Made by a program: the position numbers and the translations under genes
NCBI RefSeq assembly: GCF_047495875.1
Contig: NC_092467.1
Coordinates: 14,473,566 to 14,537,565, forward strand
DNA length: 64,000 nt
Direction of reading: 5' to 3'
Source: Pithys albifrons albifrons
Lineage: Eukaryota > Chordata > Aves > Passeriformes > Thamnophilidae
Shown: positions 13,658 to 28,420 of the stretch, one piece after another
How the letters are laid out: each line of letters opens with the position of its first letter
Position numbering within the stretch: position 1 is the first letter of the stretch
Notes under the pieces: generated by a model
Seen by the model: only the letters and a program-made list of their open reading frames with translations
Databases searched by the model: none
What the model was told of the DNA's origin: nothing

Positions 13658-14760
13658 GAGACAGGGTTCTGACTGTGCGAGTCGTCTTTTACCCAGGTTG
13701 GGGGAGCCTTGAATGTCCTGTAATAAGTGTGTTAGTAGAGTATTGATGTGAACTGACATCATTTTATAAGCCAGTTTTCTTTGAGAAAGGTCTATTAACA
13801 GACTTGGGTGATGTTTCAGGGTACTGGAGCCTGTGGAGAAGGTAAAGCTTTAAGCAGTCTTAGTGGGACCAACATGGACAATTTTCTGTTAGTATATTGT
13901 TGACCCTGTAATCATCCTAAAACCCTACCAAAGTGATCTGACTTTTTTCCAGCAAGTGAAACATACATTCCCTGAGTGTGAACACTTATCTGTGAAGTTC
14001 TGGGTTTTGATTCCTTTCAGAGAAATGATGAGGCAAGTGGAAAGTGCTGCAGAACGGGCCTGTGCTGTCAGTTTGAGTGGTGGTCAAGCTCATAAATTAG
14101 CACAAGTGCCTTACATTTTAGTTTTAAAAACTTGCTTAATTTTCGAACCAGCTTAACAGAATTATAAATAATATTAAACATGCTAAATTGCTTCACTGAA
14201 GGTAGAAAACTTAAAAATTCTCACTTTGGTTCCCCTAACTTTTCTGTTAATCTCGCAGAATTACAGTCCACAGGGCACCAACATTATCAAGTGAAGTATC
14301 TGAATAGTTAACTATTGACAAGTAACACAACATCTAAAAGATATTTTATTTTTACAAATCATATGTTACAACTTGTAGGACTGTACAGAAATTTAAGATA
14401 GTCTGTTTGGCTTGTTCTGTTGTCTGGGTTCAAATGCCAAATCATGAAACAACCCCTTCTGTGCCATGTTTTAACACAATGAGCAGGCATGTACTTATAC
14501 ACTTAGAATGACTATTTACATACTTCTGTTAAATAACTAAGGTAAAAGATATGGAATATCTTCAAGTGCAGCCCTAGGATTGTACATTTAAGTGGTTTGT
14601 TTTGCCATTGAAATGTGTACATTTGTTTATAAATCAGCACTGTGTTAGTGTATAGTCACTGTTTTTGGCAGGTGTAAGTTTCAATAGAAATATTAAATGG
14701 TTTTTATGAAAAGCTGTGATTAGTAATGTTTTAAAAGTACCAAATATTTTTAAGTTACCA
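13658..14760 (+). other. Probable SASS6 3' UTR
   Basis: Sequence after the SASS6 stop contains no further coding signal. ATTAAA hexamers at 14173-14178 and 14692-14697 are candidate polyadenylation signals, the second followed by a T-rich stretch. The true 3' end is not determined. Confidence 0.4.
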
Positions 14761-15300
14761 AAATTCCCAAATGAGGTAAGTGCCAGAACCACACTTTTAT
14801 TCACCCTTTTTCTGCTATTTTCTTCCTAGTTTATTTCTTTCCCCATCCAACATACAATCACCCCTGACAGCCACCCTGTGCTTACAGTCTTGTATTTCTG
14901 TGTCAGTCAGTGTAAATGACTGAATGTGCTGCTTCTCTCAAGGTACAGATGAGCTGCTCCCAAAGGAAGCTGCTGAATACAGGGTGGCAGCAGCTTTCCC
15001 AATCTCCTGGGCCTCTTTACATGAAACACAAACAAAAGCAAAGCAGGCCGGGGTGTCTGACAGCCCTGCACACAGCAAAGGCTGCCTGGTGTAACTGACC
15101 CGGCCAAGGAGCCAACTGCAGCCAGCCCGTGCTGCTGGACAGCAGGGACAATTCCAAGGCTGCTTTCTCTCACACACATCACCCTGCTGGACCTGAACTC
15201 GGGATGACTTTGCCCACCTGCTGAAGTATAACATACATGCACTACAGCACTTCAATTAGGGTGTTAAGAGAGATTAACAATTATTTAAAAATTCATTAAA
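14761..15300. other. Intergenic gap between the convergent SASS6 and MFSD14A 3' ends
   Basis: I see no gene, RNA or recognisable repeat here. Short open frames on both strands lack start context, splice sites and family resemblance. Confidence 0.5.
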
Positions 15301-15309
15301 ATATTCAAC

Positions 15310-16400
15310 TTTATTAACAGTATATTTACATAATTTTTTTCCTGCTCTTGGTCAACCCATGGTGAATGTTCAAAGGTAAAAAAGCATTAAGCAATAACCA
15401 CAAGATGAAAACATTTTAAACCTATACAATACTTTATACACAAATTTATACAAAGGAACACTTAAATAATACACCTGGACACAAAAATATACACTTTTAG
15501 AGAAATTCACATCAGTAATTGTATAAAGCTCTCTGTACTAAGGGTCCTGAAAATTTAGGACTAAAACTTTAGCTCTGTAATGCAAAAGGGGTATTTTGTG
15601 ACAGTCCTCAAAAGGCCACTATATAGCACATGGACAGATTCAAGGCTATCAGCTTATAGTTCAGTCTGTGTATTCAAGTTTTGAGGTCCTTTATGATTTA
15701 TGCAAACATCAGAAATATAGTGGTATAATAAACGGTACATAGGAAAGTAGAGTTTTAGAGCCAGTATTAAAATTTGTAGGCTCAAAACACCCACTTATTA
15801 TTAATTAAACAAGTGTTTGACACTACTGTTTACTCAAAAATAGAAAGAGTAAATGCACTTACATAAAAAATAACTTTTACTGTTCAGCAAGCGTGCTCAT
15901 GTGATTTTTATCAGTACAAACTTAAAAAAAACCTGCCATGTGACTTCTAAAAGAAATTATACCAATTCACCTCCTTACTTGAGTACATTTACATTAAGGC
16001 TTTGAATCATCTGACCCAGGATTTTAAAATGAATGGGTCCACACAGATGCCAGTATGTCTCACTGAGACGTAGCATGACTAGAATTAAAGCTCACCACCG
16101 TAAGGAAACAGGACACATGCTCATGCCGGGTCTCTACTTGTTGTCTCTGATCTAGAATGTAAGGTTAAGTTTAGCAGTAACAGTATTTCATGGCAAGAGA
16201 CGAGTATGTAACACTGTGTTTATAAAAGTAAGTAAGTTTGTAGTTCAATGGCAACATCTTTGGAGAAAGTTCCTGTTTTAATTCCTACAGATCTCATGCA
16301 GAAAGATACTTCTTAAGATTACCTTAAGAAATTTTGATGCAATTGGAATGTGTACCCCAAACTGCTGATGAAGAATCCATAAGGTCTTCCTGGATTTTTG
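15310..16400 (-). other. Probable MFSD14A 3' UTR
   Basis: AT-rich sequence follows the MFSD14A stop on the minus strand. TTTATT at 15310-15315 on the plus strand reads AATAAA on the gene strand and is a reasonable polyadenylation signal, giving a 3' UTR of about 1.1 kb. Longer or shorter forms are possible. Confidence 0.45.
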
Positions 16401-19400
16401 TCATACATTTGTATCTTGCAGTAATGGTTCTTTAGCTTCACCAGGAGCTTGTGGGCTGTGGGGATGGCCATGGCTGCCACAGTGTTTCTTCCAGTTGCTG
16501 GATCGTACATTTAGGTTTGTATGTTCAGGAATAAACAAGGCAACAAGTAGTGCCAACAGCACAGAACATGCTCCAAATAAGAATGGGGGTCCAGGAATTA
16601 TGGAATTCTGAAAGCAACAACAGTAACACCAGAACATGTTAATGAGCCTTTAAACCCACATTAACCGGCTATAATTGCTAATCACCCCCATTTCTAGAGT
16701 GGGAAGAGCTGCTCCAGGATACACTAGTCAGTACAGTGGAATGTTTTATGAAAAATGTGAAACAAATGTTACATCCTAAGATTTCAGACAGGGAACACAC
16801 AGTTCTTACTAATGGCTGACAACTTCCTTTTCTAGTGCAAATTCTTCCTGCTGAGTTTCCTCAACAAATTAGTATCTATTAGGAACTAAAAAAAATAGAG
16901 AGCTTGGTTAAAGGACAATAAAACAAAAACATACACCACTGGTACCACTGGTACACCAGTCCATCCTTCGCTCAAGGTATCCTCACAAGGGCCACAGTAG
17001 TCTATGACTATGAGCCGTATCTATTTGAAAGTTAAACTAAACCAATACATCCAGTTAAAAACAGATCAACAACCCTCCCTCTCCAAGAGGGACCTAAGAA
17101 CCTCTTCCTCCATGCTTCCTTCACTCAGTTAATGTAATAAAATGTAATACAGCATCAAACTCAAGAACTGATGGGCACAAGATCCCTTCCTAACTTCTGT
17201 TATTTGGAAGCATTAAGTAAAAAACATACCTGTTGTAAATGGTATTGTGCAACCACACTACCTCCTGATGGTGATTCAGGCATGGGGAGTTCATTCAATT
17301 CAACGTGAAATATATAGAATATAAAACCATAAAGTGCTGGTCCTAAACCATTACATAGTCCTCGAATGCCTGTTATCATGCCTTGAACAACACCTGGGAA
17401 AAGTAAAAGACATTGTTTTAATCTACCTATATTTATACATATATAGTTAACTTTTTTTACTCAATCAGATTTTTTTCACCATCTAACTGATGCAAGCAGG
17501 AAAGCTCTAAATGGTGTTGCACTATGGGGAGCAATAAACAAAGAGCACGAAAAGCTTGTCATTATCATATATTCAAGTGGGTTTTCCATCTGCCTCTAGC
17601 ACAGCAGTACTTGCCCTGCTGAGCTCATTCAGAGGCCAGGAGATACACAATATCCCTGCTGTCGCTGTCTCACACAGCAGTGACAGCACTGCATACAACA
17701 GTGAGGAAAAGGAACAGTGCATTACATTCACCAAGCATTTTGCTACTGTTGGGACCTGTTGAAGGTTCTGCCTCTGTGCCAGAAGTACGTGATGTGCACA
17801 TACTGCAACTTTCAAGCACCTGGATTCACCCTTTGGTGCCCTGTGCTCAGGCATCTGGGCTGCCCTGCCAGCTGAGGCTGCCCTATGAGCCCTGTGACAA
17901 GACCCCAGTCTGTTTTCACAGTATCCTTCTATTAGAATTCCAAGAGCCAGGACAAAACCTACCCTGCTGGTCGGCGTCAGCAGTCCGTGAGACCAGGGCG
18001 CTGACAGCTGGGAAGGTGATGCTGGACATGGCTGCCACGGCGCCGGCTGCCCACATCATCCTGCAAAACAGCCCGGGGTCAGCGCTCTGCGTGGCTGGAG
18101 CGCCACCGGCAGCACGGGGGGAGTGCTGGATACACCTCACCCACACCTGGGTGTCTCCCTTGGAGAGAGGGTAAAGTGCAGACTAATGCAGTACCATTGA
18201 GAGACTAAAATGAAATGTACATACCATGGTTCTGATCCAAAGCCGTACCACGCAAGCTGGAGGATTTGAAATCCCAGGCCCAGTAGGATGGTATTTTTAT
18301 TTCCAATGGATCGCATAAGTAAACTCAAAACTATTGTCTAACAGAGAGGGGGGGAAAAGTAAAAAAAAAAGTAAAATCAGAACACCAACATTTTATTCTA
18401 AATGTTAAAAACACAGATAAGGTGAGGGGTTAATGAATTTAAAAAGCAACAAAAACGCTGAAAACCTTTTATTCTCAATGTCAAATACAGGCAAATCAAT
18501 TACTTTTAAAGTACAATTCTCCAGTAGCAGTTTGCCTCTACCAAAAAGATAGCAACTATTTAGCAAGTAAAATGACTGAACCATCACTCCTTTGATGCAC
18601 AAAGGATTTAGTTTTCCCAACACAATATGCATCAGATATTAATGAACCAAACCCTGTTTGTCAAGTGGTTCTTTTCATCTAAGATGAAGTAAGTGCTAAT
18701 AAATTAAGAGATTTATTAAAAGCAGCTAACAAAGGTGAGTCACATTTATGGAACGATTGTGTTCCCAAAGTTTTCCACAGTTCTTCATTCTTTTGAACTT
18801 ACAAAATCAGTTACACAGAGAGCACTAACTCACCTGTGCAATAATGGAAAGAATCCCAAGGACTGCTATAAATGCTGCAACACTTTCAGATGAAAATCCC
18901 ATTATCTATATTAAAAAAGGCAATTGGTTATTAACTGTACACCACGTATGATGTCACATACACAGTGAGGGAACACACAACGCAGAAGACCTGTATGATT
19001 CAGTTCCCCCTTACCCTTAGAAAATCTAAGTCATGGAGTTCATTTTGTTTGAATTAAATAAAGCAAATATACGGAAATAAAGGGGCGTAAATAGAAAACG
19101 AATAGTTTCCTCCAAAAATAAAACCAGTTTTAATATATTGAACCCTGTAGTCCCAAAACAATGCAAATAACTACAAGAAACTGTTTTACAACTCATTCAT
19201 CACTCTGCTTTCTTTTTGTATCTCTATAAAGAGAGGAAAACAGAACAGCAAAAGGTCTTAATTCAGCTGCTGGAAGCTTTTAAAGCTACTAGTTATCTAT
19301 ACATTCTGTACTAATTCAGCAATTCTGAAAACTTCCCTAAATCCTGTGAATTTACTTTCGTTCAAACCCATACCAAAATGTTACATTACCTGTCTGAGGT

Positions 19401-22400
19401 ATAGGAAGAAGCTGGAATATTGACCTGCCTCAGGGAGGTAGGAAAGAAAGACTGTTATGCAGATTAGCAGCACAATGGAGTCCTGGCCGACTTTCTTCAG
19501 TGACTACAGCAAGAAAAAAGTATAAAATATTACAAAATACTCAATCTTCATTTTGATAAAGCATCCCTAGCTGAAAAGCCTAACAATGAAGCTGTTATGT
19601 GGCACCACCAAAGCATTCCCTGCATGTTTAACAAGATTGTTGGCAAAAGTATTAGCAGTGAAGCAAGGTCAAGTTTGAAAAAATAAAGGCTTTGTTTTCA
19701 AGCTTGAAACATAGTAAAATTCAGCCTCTTCCCTGTCACCAAAGCTCAATATCTATGAGTAACAACATATTCCCTATTTAAGTAGCTTACTGCAAAGGGG
19801 TCAGCCTGCTCCCACGAAATGGGTGCTCCCCAGGATGCTGGCCTCATCTTCTCTGGCAGCGATTCTGGGACAGCAACAAGGATAAAACAAATGTCCAGCA
19901 AGGCTATTGCTGTAGCCAAGACCACAACCAGGCTGTCGCCATAGACTCGACCAAGGTAGGCACCGATAGCAGGGCTGGTGACTAAACTTGCTGCAAAAGT
20001 TGCTGAAACCTGCAACAAATCACAGCTGGTAAGATTTTCAGTGACACAAGTCAGCAGTGTTATTACCTACACTTCCTCTTTTTCAGAAGCCTAACCATTG
20101 GCATCAGGTAGTGATCAAAAGTAGCCTTTTTACTGTGTCTATGTGATGGCAGCTCTTAATTCCAGACAATCACAATTTTTCAAGAAAAACTTTCTTTTTT
20201 TTAATGATTGGACAGCAAGGTGAGGCTTACAGCACTCTTGCATGTACTGACATAATTAGGCTTAATTAATTCTAGAGTCTGCTGATATCTCTGAGAAGCA
20301 AGGAGCTGTATTTAGGTGCAGAATATTCTAGACATACAAGACCGGATGACAGGACCAATTAAACAGAAAAACCTGACTCAAAATTAAAATCAACTTGCCA
20401 CAGAAGAAACAAACATGTGGCTTAAGAAAAGCATTACACTGACTGAAGAGTTCAGTACTGCATACTGCAGGAAAAGAGCCAAAATAATACATACCAAACC
20501 ATAGGCCATGCTTCTTTCATGTTCTTGGGTTATGTCTGCTACATATGCAAAAACTACAGAAAACGTCACTGCAAAAACTCCAGACACGGAGATAACAGCA
20601 AAGTACCACCTAAAACATGATTAAAAAAGTTAGAATAGCCAAACAGAAACCAAAAGTCTATTCAATCCAAGTGCAGTCCAACAGTAAATCACCTTGTCCA
20701 ACTTATCCTGACAATTTATTAAGATAATCTTGGATAAAGCTGATGTGAATGTGTCTTGATAGAGGTATGTGACGACTCCTCAGTGCACAGAGTTCAAAAA
20801 GTATGATTTTGTAACATCTACAAAAAGCTGTTGTGATTAAGTACTACTGAGAAATGAAGGGTTCAACTAATAAATGCAACTGATCTATTACCCAAAGCAT
20901 ATTGGGAACTTCAGTATTTTGAGAATCTGGTCACGGAAAGGCCTCAACATTAGCCATATCTTTATGCTATGGGCATTAGCATTTGAAACCTTAATCTACA
21001 TTTAAGAAACAAGCTCTTCCGAAGAGGGATGAATGATGTGTGTGATCAGAGAGAAAACAGGAAAGGCTGATGATGCTCCCGGAACAGCTGGAGCTGCCCC
21101 GTGTCAGGGCAGGCAGCTCCTGCTGCCACACCCTCGGGCACAGCACAGGGCTCAGCCTCTGAATCAGGCCCTACCTGGGGGATGTTCAGCCAGTTCGGAG
21201 GTTACTGACTTGCCCACAGCATGAAAGCTGGTGGATTTTAGAACTTGAGAAACAAAAGTGTAAAAGTACAACAACATTTTATGTCACAAATGGTGACTTC
21301 ATGCACTTGTGTTAGGTGAGGTTTTAAGTTCGACTCAGCTGGTCAGTATTTGAGTACTGTGGCCACAACACAGAAGTGCAGTTTCCATGACAGCGTTCTC
21401 TCAGTGTTTGCACATGTGCTGGAGCAGCACACAGCGCTTACAGCACACGGACCAGAACCAGCAGCTAATAAAATCCTGACCAAGGCTTTTGGCTTCATAG
21501 CAGCTGTTTCAGTTTGACTCTGTTTCCCCGACTTTGCACAGAAGTAACACAAAGTCTCAACCTTCTGTGAAGCATGAACAACATTTATCAACAGCGCTAC
21601 GAACATACACATTAGATGCAGCCTTAACAAGAAACAGCAAATCTACTGTGAAAAAATTTACTAACCATGGGCTGATCTTCATTAGTGGTATTGGTGCACA
21701 GGTGAAAAATACTGTTAGCAGCAAGAAGGACTTTCGTCCCCACACATCGGACAGGGCGCCGATGAGTGGGGCACTGAGAAACGATAATAAGCCCTAAGTG
21801 AAGAAAACATTTGAAGTTAGAACTAAGTGGTTAGACTCGTGATAGCTGAGCACACCATAGTCTGAGAACAGCCTGGGCTCCATTTTGATTCAAGTCAATG
21901 GCTAATGCATCAAAGGCAACGTGACCAAGCATTACTGATTTTCTATCCTACATCTGGTTACGTAAAATCGAGATGTTACCCCAAAACTACACAAAATTCA
22001 AAATGCAGATGATCCAGTTCTAACAGCAGTTTTATGAATTGTGTTTTACAGTCCTATTGATTTAGAATTCACACAAACCTAAGTAATTGAAAATACTCTA
22101 CTGCAGCAACAAGCTCCAAGTGAAAAATTACCAGCCTTTAGCACCATATGCATGATCTGGGATTAGTCAACTACCTTTTTTTGCTCAACCCAAACAGCAG
22201 ACACAGACCAAGCAATACTTTACTAAAAGTGAATTGACACATATTTGTCTTTGTAGCAATGATTTGCTCCCCTATTTTATTTATACTCCGAAAGCCATAC
22301 CGAAAAACCTTTTGAATGTTTCTCTCAATTGGCATTCATTTCTATATTCCTCCCACCACTCACTTTAAATTGTACTTTTGATTAACTTCTGTCAGCTTAC

Positions 22401-25400
22401 CTTTACTCCTTGAATTAGACCATTCATTAGAAATGTATGTTTTGGGAAGGTTTCATGCAAAACCTGGAAAAGAAATATGAACACTGTCATTTACACAATA
22501 TTAACTACGAGTATTGCTCATGATACATCCAATTTTATGATGCACAGTACTTTTTTATTTTCACAGAATACAGAGGGGGGAAAGAAAAAGGCAAGTCACA
22601 AATAGCGTATTTCATTTTCAATGCGCATGGAAGGTACTTTGGGATTTCAGCGTCTGAAATCTAAACAGACTATAGAGAACCTGGAGAATTATCTCAGACC
22701 TGACTTTCCACATGTTACTGTGTCATCTGTTAAGGACTGGGGAGAGAGGGAGGAGAGACATCACTGTTTGAAGTGCCTCTGAGTTCAGTGAGCAGACCCC
22801 AGAGATGCAGGTCTGAGTCTGACCAGTGCCAGTCTGCAGGTGTCACTCACAGATTAAATCCAAATTAAAAGCAACCAACTACATGAGAAAATAATTTGGT
22901 GCAAACATGTTGGTATGACTGTCTCACTAATCACAGGGATCCTCCGACTGGAGAAACAGGGTCTGTGCTCTGAAGCTTCTGTTCAAAACACAGCCAGGTC
23001 AGCAAAGATTTCCCTATCTACACACACACTTGCATAATGTTACAAAACTTTAAGTACTTTTGTTTGCCCTTATATTTGTAATGTGCCAACTTTTTGTGGA
23101 ATCTTGACAGGGAATTTAACATCCTTTTTACTGTCTTACTGGTTTTGATGCCCCAAATCAAGCAGCAGTCAGAAAACACTTCCATGCAAGCTTCAGTGTT
23201 AGCAGACTTGCACGTGAACAGCTACACTACACCATTACACTGCTTTAATGAAAGAATTTGAAATTTTTAATACCATCTAAAATTACAGAACTTTTCACTT
23301 GCACAACAGAGCAGCTCAAAGATATACAATTTTCATTTAATTTAGAAAGGTCAGTGCCTTTCAAGTAATTGCTCCGTATCCCATACAGCAAGAAAAAGCT
23401 CCAAAGAATCACTTACCACCAGAGTGGGAGCTGTCAGAAGTCCCCAAGCAAAAAACTCCAAGAAAATCACAATAACAGCATGGTAGACACTAGGTGAGCC
23501 TATTCCTTGAGGCTAAAAGAAGAGAAAGGACAGGTGATTAAAACATCTAACCATCTATTGGTTGTGAGAAATGCATTTGAACACTATAAATGGAAGGATT
23601 AACAATTAAACAGGAGTCAAAATTTGGGCATACAGTTATGCCCTAAGGCGAAACTCCTTTTTTTAACCCTTTGGTGCTAACATCCTGATGTGTCTTAACC
23701 ATACTCTGCAGAATCCTTCACTGCCATCTCTAAATACTTTATCCTGCCAGACTGGGAAACAAGGATGCTACAGGGAAAACAGACTCTTCTTCAGAGAATT
23801 AGTTTCTTTTCTGAGAGAAGATTGCTTAAGTCTACACAATGCCATGTGGAATCAACTTTTCATGATTCCAAAACACAGCAGTGTTCACACTCAGCTACCC
23901 CAAAATGTAATTACCAAGTCTATCAAACAGTTCCACAGCACTTCTGTTACTAAAAGGCACCACTGCTACATACAAGACTTTGATAGCTGTCAGTCAGAAA
24001 AGAAACTGAAATAAAACACCCGAAGCAAATCTCAGGAGCAGCACTGATCACTCCCGAGCTCAGGCCTGTTGGCTACAGGGCGCTTCAAATGCAGGAGGAG
24101 ATACGGATAAAGGACATCATAAGGAACTTCAAATTCTTCGGTGGCTTGGTAGAATCAGAAGCAGCTTTTGAGAACAAAAAGAGCATGGGTGGGACAACCT
24201 GCTCGTCTTGTAGACTTGGTTAATGCTGTCAAACAACATGCCACAGTGCAACATTTGCAAATTAAGGATATGGTTCACTAATTATTTTCATACGAAGGAA
24301 CTATGAATAACTCAGCAGAAATCTCAAACATCCTTTAAAGTCTGAAGTGCTGCTTTAACATCTACTCCCCCAGCTTTGTACAGAAGCGAGTTACTAACAG
24401 AGTGGCACTGATGTGATTGGGCCTGGCATTTACACCAAGCACACACAGTCTGAGGATCTCAGCTGCTTCCCGAGAAGGCCCACGGGGATCTTATCAATGT
24501 GTATAAGTGGCTGATGGGAAGGAGCTGACCCTGTGTGGTGTAAGAGAGGAGGGTAGCTGGATTAGAAATGTTTGGAGGTGCCTTCCAGCATCAAATACCA
24601 TACAATTCTAAGCTGCAGTTTGGTAATACTGGAGTCTTTCTTTTATTGTGAGATTTATGCAAACCACACCCAGCTTTTCTTTCCAGATTCCAATATAGGA
24701 AAAGAAAAAACTTATGAACAAATGTGAGAAACAAATACAGTAAACCTCAGTGGCTACTCATCCCTTTTGCTAGAAAATTTTCAGTAAATACAGACATACC
24801 ATACAGATATTTCTGCTACTTTTTCAGCCTACAATCCTGAGGAGGTAAATTAACAGTCTTTATAGGTACAGAAAGTGGCTATAATTATCTTCCCTTCCCA
24901 CAATTCCTTTCCCTTTCCACCCACAATCCTTATTTTAGCTTTGGGTTAAAAATTTATCCAGCTCTGCACACACTGTAAGTATCAATGTTAGCTGTTTGAC
25001 TCGGTGTAAAAATCAGAAACTCAGGTTCATTCTTACAGCCCCTGGACTGCCCTCACGTTACTGGTATGACAGATGGTGAGGTGGGTGTCATGAGCCACCC
25101 CTGTCCCTCCAGGCACAGGGGTCAGGAGCAACTCCATTCAGAGCAAATGCCAGCTCAGTGGCCATCTGTGCCTGCACTGCCTCATCCAGCACTGGGCAGC
25201 TCCTCAAAGCCCACACACACACACCAGAACAGCAGAGCGAACCAGGGGCTGTTCTGTGCAGCTGAGCTGCCTCTGACTTTGGAGCTGCACAGGCAGGTGA
25301 GGCCGCCCCCTGCCATGTCAGCACAGCCGTAAGCAATGGGAGCAGATGTTTCCAACACACTGGCAGAAACAAACACAAGTGACATTTAGAGCACTCGGGT

Positions 25401-28232
25401 TAAACTTCCTTGCTTTCTTGTCGTTATAGCTCATTTATCACAGGTACTTGTATTTGTTCTTATCTATTAAAAAAAAAAGTAATTTAGTCACATCTAGATC
25501 ATCACCTCTACAGCCATTTTTAAAGGTGGCTGCAACTATAAATCAGCAAAAATACTCCTGAGGTGAAAGAGAAAAGGAAGGAGATTAATAAAGGGTTAAA
25601 AGGGCATTAAGATACATTATGTGCATCTGGTTCACAAGATTTCAGCACTAGTCTGATGCACTCTCCTACCCTAACACACACACACAGTGCAGGTGCTGGA
25701 CGTTCAGCCCTGTCCTGCTCTACAAACCCGACCTTTACAAACAGGCTAATGCAGTGCAGTCCAATGTAACGACCTAAGTGCAACCAAACCAGAAGGCCTT
25801 ACATGGGAAGAGAAAAGACATGGAGCCCTTTGAAAACAAGCTGGAACTGGGATGTTCCAATCAGAGTAACAGCAACCCTTCTCTGCAACCAGGTAGCCAG
25901 AGCAGAGCGTATCATCTGGCTAAACCTGTGGCACAGGATAGTGCTCTAAGAATATCCTTTTCTCTGGTTAGAGAGATCTCTTTAACCAAACACTTTGTAC
26001 TGGCCGGCCACGTCAGTGATAAAAAGTATACACGACAGGCAAGCCTAACAACACATCTGACAACAACAGAATAACTATCAAAGCAACAAAGACATCAAGA
26101 TCACAGCTGCTGGTGCTGCTCTGCTGGAAAGGAAAAGGCACCAAGTAATGTACACAAAGTCATTTCATGACTGCTTAAAAAATGCATCGTCTTACATAAG
26201 ATGAAGACTAGTTGGTCATAAAGGAAGGCAAAACTGAAATTAAAATTATTGAAAAAAGGAAGTGTTGAAACAGCAAAGTTGTAGATGCCCCATCCCTAGA
26301 AGTGTTTACAGCCAAGTTAGATGGGATTTTGAGCAACACACCATTACACATTTTTTCTGTGCTACAGCTACTAAAGCTGCAAAGAGAAAAACCCAAAAAT
26401 ACTACCATGCACTAACCCAACCTCCTGCACCACCCACTACCTTGTCAAGGGGCCCAGCACAAACTGTGGTGGGAGGAGGTTTTGCAGAAACAATGAGTGA
26501 GTTTCCTTTTTGCCTGGCTTTTTTTTTTAGCTTTCCACATCAGAACCAGTGACAATTACCATACATTTGACTGAAGTTCCCCATCAGAAACTTTTCGCCT
26601 GTGCCACTGCCTCATTAACCAGCTGTATATTCTTGCTGGCTCACACAGTTGTCTTTGATGTCAAATAGTTTCAAAATAAGCCAATCAGGCTGGAAACTGT
26701 ACAGGACCATGTTTGATTAGTTACTGGTTTGCCAGTGTGAGCCATTCAAGACACAGGGGCCATTTTCATGCACCTGTTTCCCACAATGTCACACGACATG
26801 CTGGGTAATGAAGCAGCTGAGGACACTGAGCACTGAAGACTAAATATTTCAGCAAACATTTAAAAAAAATCCACGCATAAAGTTTCTGCTGTTGTTATAA
26901 AGAATACACTGGAATACCAGACTTCTTAACATTAAAAATGTATTTAAAACAAATAAATACCAAAACACGTATTTGAAGGCAGAAAGTATCACAAGCTTAA
27001 ATTGGCTACCAAACAACAACCTACATCCTTTCAAAAGTTGAGAGGTAAAGAACACTTGGAGGCATATTGGATCTCAACCAACGAGTCCTCCAGAGAGAAA
27101 TTATGGAACACCCTGTCCCCTGAGTAAGAGCATTCACTCTGCTTCTGCTACTCATTTTAAAATACTTGCATTTAACATTTGCACAAAGTAATCTCACACA
27201 TTTCCGTCTTTACAAAGAACGGGAAAACATGTCCTGGAAAACATCAACAACCACCATCGGAATTAGTTTTGCTTTTTAACAATGAAGTAATCAATCGGAC
27301 GGCTGGCCACCGCCACTTCGATGAACCTGCGTAGGGACTCTGACACCTCCCTTTTCTCCATTACTGTTCCAAAAAGACAAACTGAACGGCTACCAGCAAT
27401 TTAGTCTGCCAAGATGTCCTTAATTTGAAATAACGACATTGTATTTAGGAGAGGATACATCGAAGCTACACAGGATTAGCCAGTGGACAAAATCCAGGGG
27501 CAATGATACATTGGAGGTAACAGCATTCGTCAAAAAAAAACAAACCCAAACGAACTCCGAGCTCCAGCAGCCAAAACATTTAACAACTTGTTAAAATTCG
27601 TGTATTCAAGAGGAAGCAAGACAGTGGGAAAACTGCAAATCCCTTCTTCCAGGCGCCCTTTGCGAAACTCCTCAGACGCTGCCCCGTGCCCCACTCTTGG
27701 GCCCGTTCCGGCCCAGGGGCACAGCGGGCCGTGCTCGGCCGGCACACCCGCCCCACGCCCCGGCCCTGCCCGGCCCCCGCTCCGACCCACGCCCGGTGCC
27801 AGGCGGGTTCGGACACGCTCCGGACCCTCGGGCGGCCCCAACGCCCCGCGGGCCCAGGCCGAGGCCGCCCGAGGCTCCTGCTCCCCGCACAGCGGAGCGG
27901 CCCTCAGGGGCGGCCCGGCCCGGCCCCTTGCTCGGTACTGCCCGGCCCGGCCCAACCCCCTGCCCGGTGCTGTCCGGCCGGTACCCGCGGGCACGGCCCG
28001 GCTGCCAAGCGGGGCCGTCGGAACTGCCGTCCCGAGGGCGCCGCGACCGACACAGGCCCGGGGACCCCCTGCCCCGGCTGCCCGGACCCTGCCCCCTGCC
28101 GGCCCCGCCGCCGCCAGCCGCCCCTCCGGTCGCGCCCAGCCTCACCGTCCCGCCGTCTTTAATGATGATCTTCTTGGCCAGCATGATGCTGCGGTTCACG
28201 GCGCGCTTCTTCTTCTTGCCCGCCTGGGTCAT
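16401..28232 (-). CDS. MFSD14A: Major facilitator superfamily domain-containing protein 14A (HIAT1-type transporter)
   Basis: This is an orphan 12-helix MFS transporter whose substrate is not settled. Twelve coding exons in transcript order: 28146-28232, 23417-23512, 22401-22463, 21666-21793, 20495-20609, 19791-20009, 19390-19503, 18834-18905, 18225-18337, 17963-18060, 17230-17393 and 16401-16607. They join in frame to 492 codons with the stop (491 residues; human 490). The N-terminus is Lys-rich (MTQAGKKKKRA). The MFS loop 2-3 signature is at residues 94-104 (GALSDVWGRKS). The last helix is followed by a tail ending LLQDTNV. All introns have canonical ends. The loop encoded by the 3' part of exon 11 (NELPMPESPSGGSVV) differs from the mammalian loop as I recall it, while nearly everything else looks conserved. 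The gene is intact and convergent with SASS6. Confidence 0.97.
24475..24610 (+). mobile_element. Degenerate CR1 LINE 3' fragment
   Basis: The stretch contains a diverged CR1-like block (GGGGATCTTATCAATGTGTA), then a tail resembling the CR1 3' end (GGAGGTGCCTTCCAGCATC, then ATACAATTCT). The sequence between them appears deleted. It lies in MFSD14A intron 1 and was identified by remembered consensus only. Confidence 0.55.
26275..26342 (+). mobile_element. Short CR1 LINE 3' fragment
   Basis: The sequence GTAGATGCCCCATCCCTAGA, followed by AAGTGTTTACAGCCAAGTT and GATGGGATTTTGAGCAACA, closely follows the CR1 3' untranslated consensus. It is truncated before the terminal repeats and sits in MFSD14A intron 1. 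Confidence 0.75.
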
Positions 28233-28420
28233 TTTACCATCGCCCCCCGGGGGCGGCACCCGCGGCCCCTCCCGGTCCCTCCGGGCCTCGGCTCCCTCCG
28301 TCCCGCCGCCGCTCACGCGCCCGCCGCCATCTTGCGCTGCCCCCGCCGCGCGCGCAGCCCGCCCCGCGCATCACGCGATCGCGCCATTGGCCGCGCGCCG
28401 CTCACGTGCGCGCCGGGAAG

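Noticed and set aside
14430..14470. GGTTCAAATGCC as a possible tRNA T-loop
   Set aside because: No acceptor stem, D-arm or anticodon arm can be paired around it.
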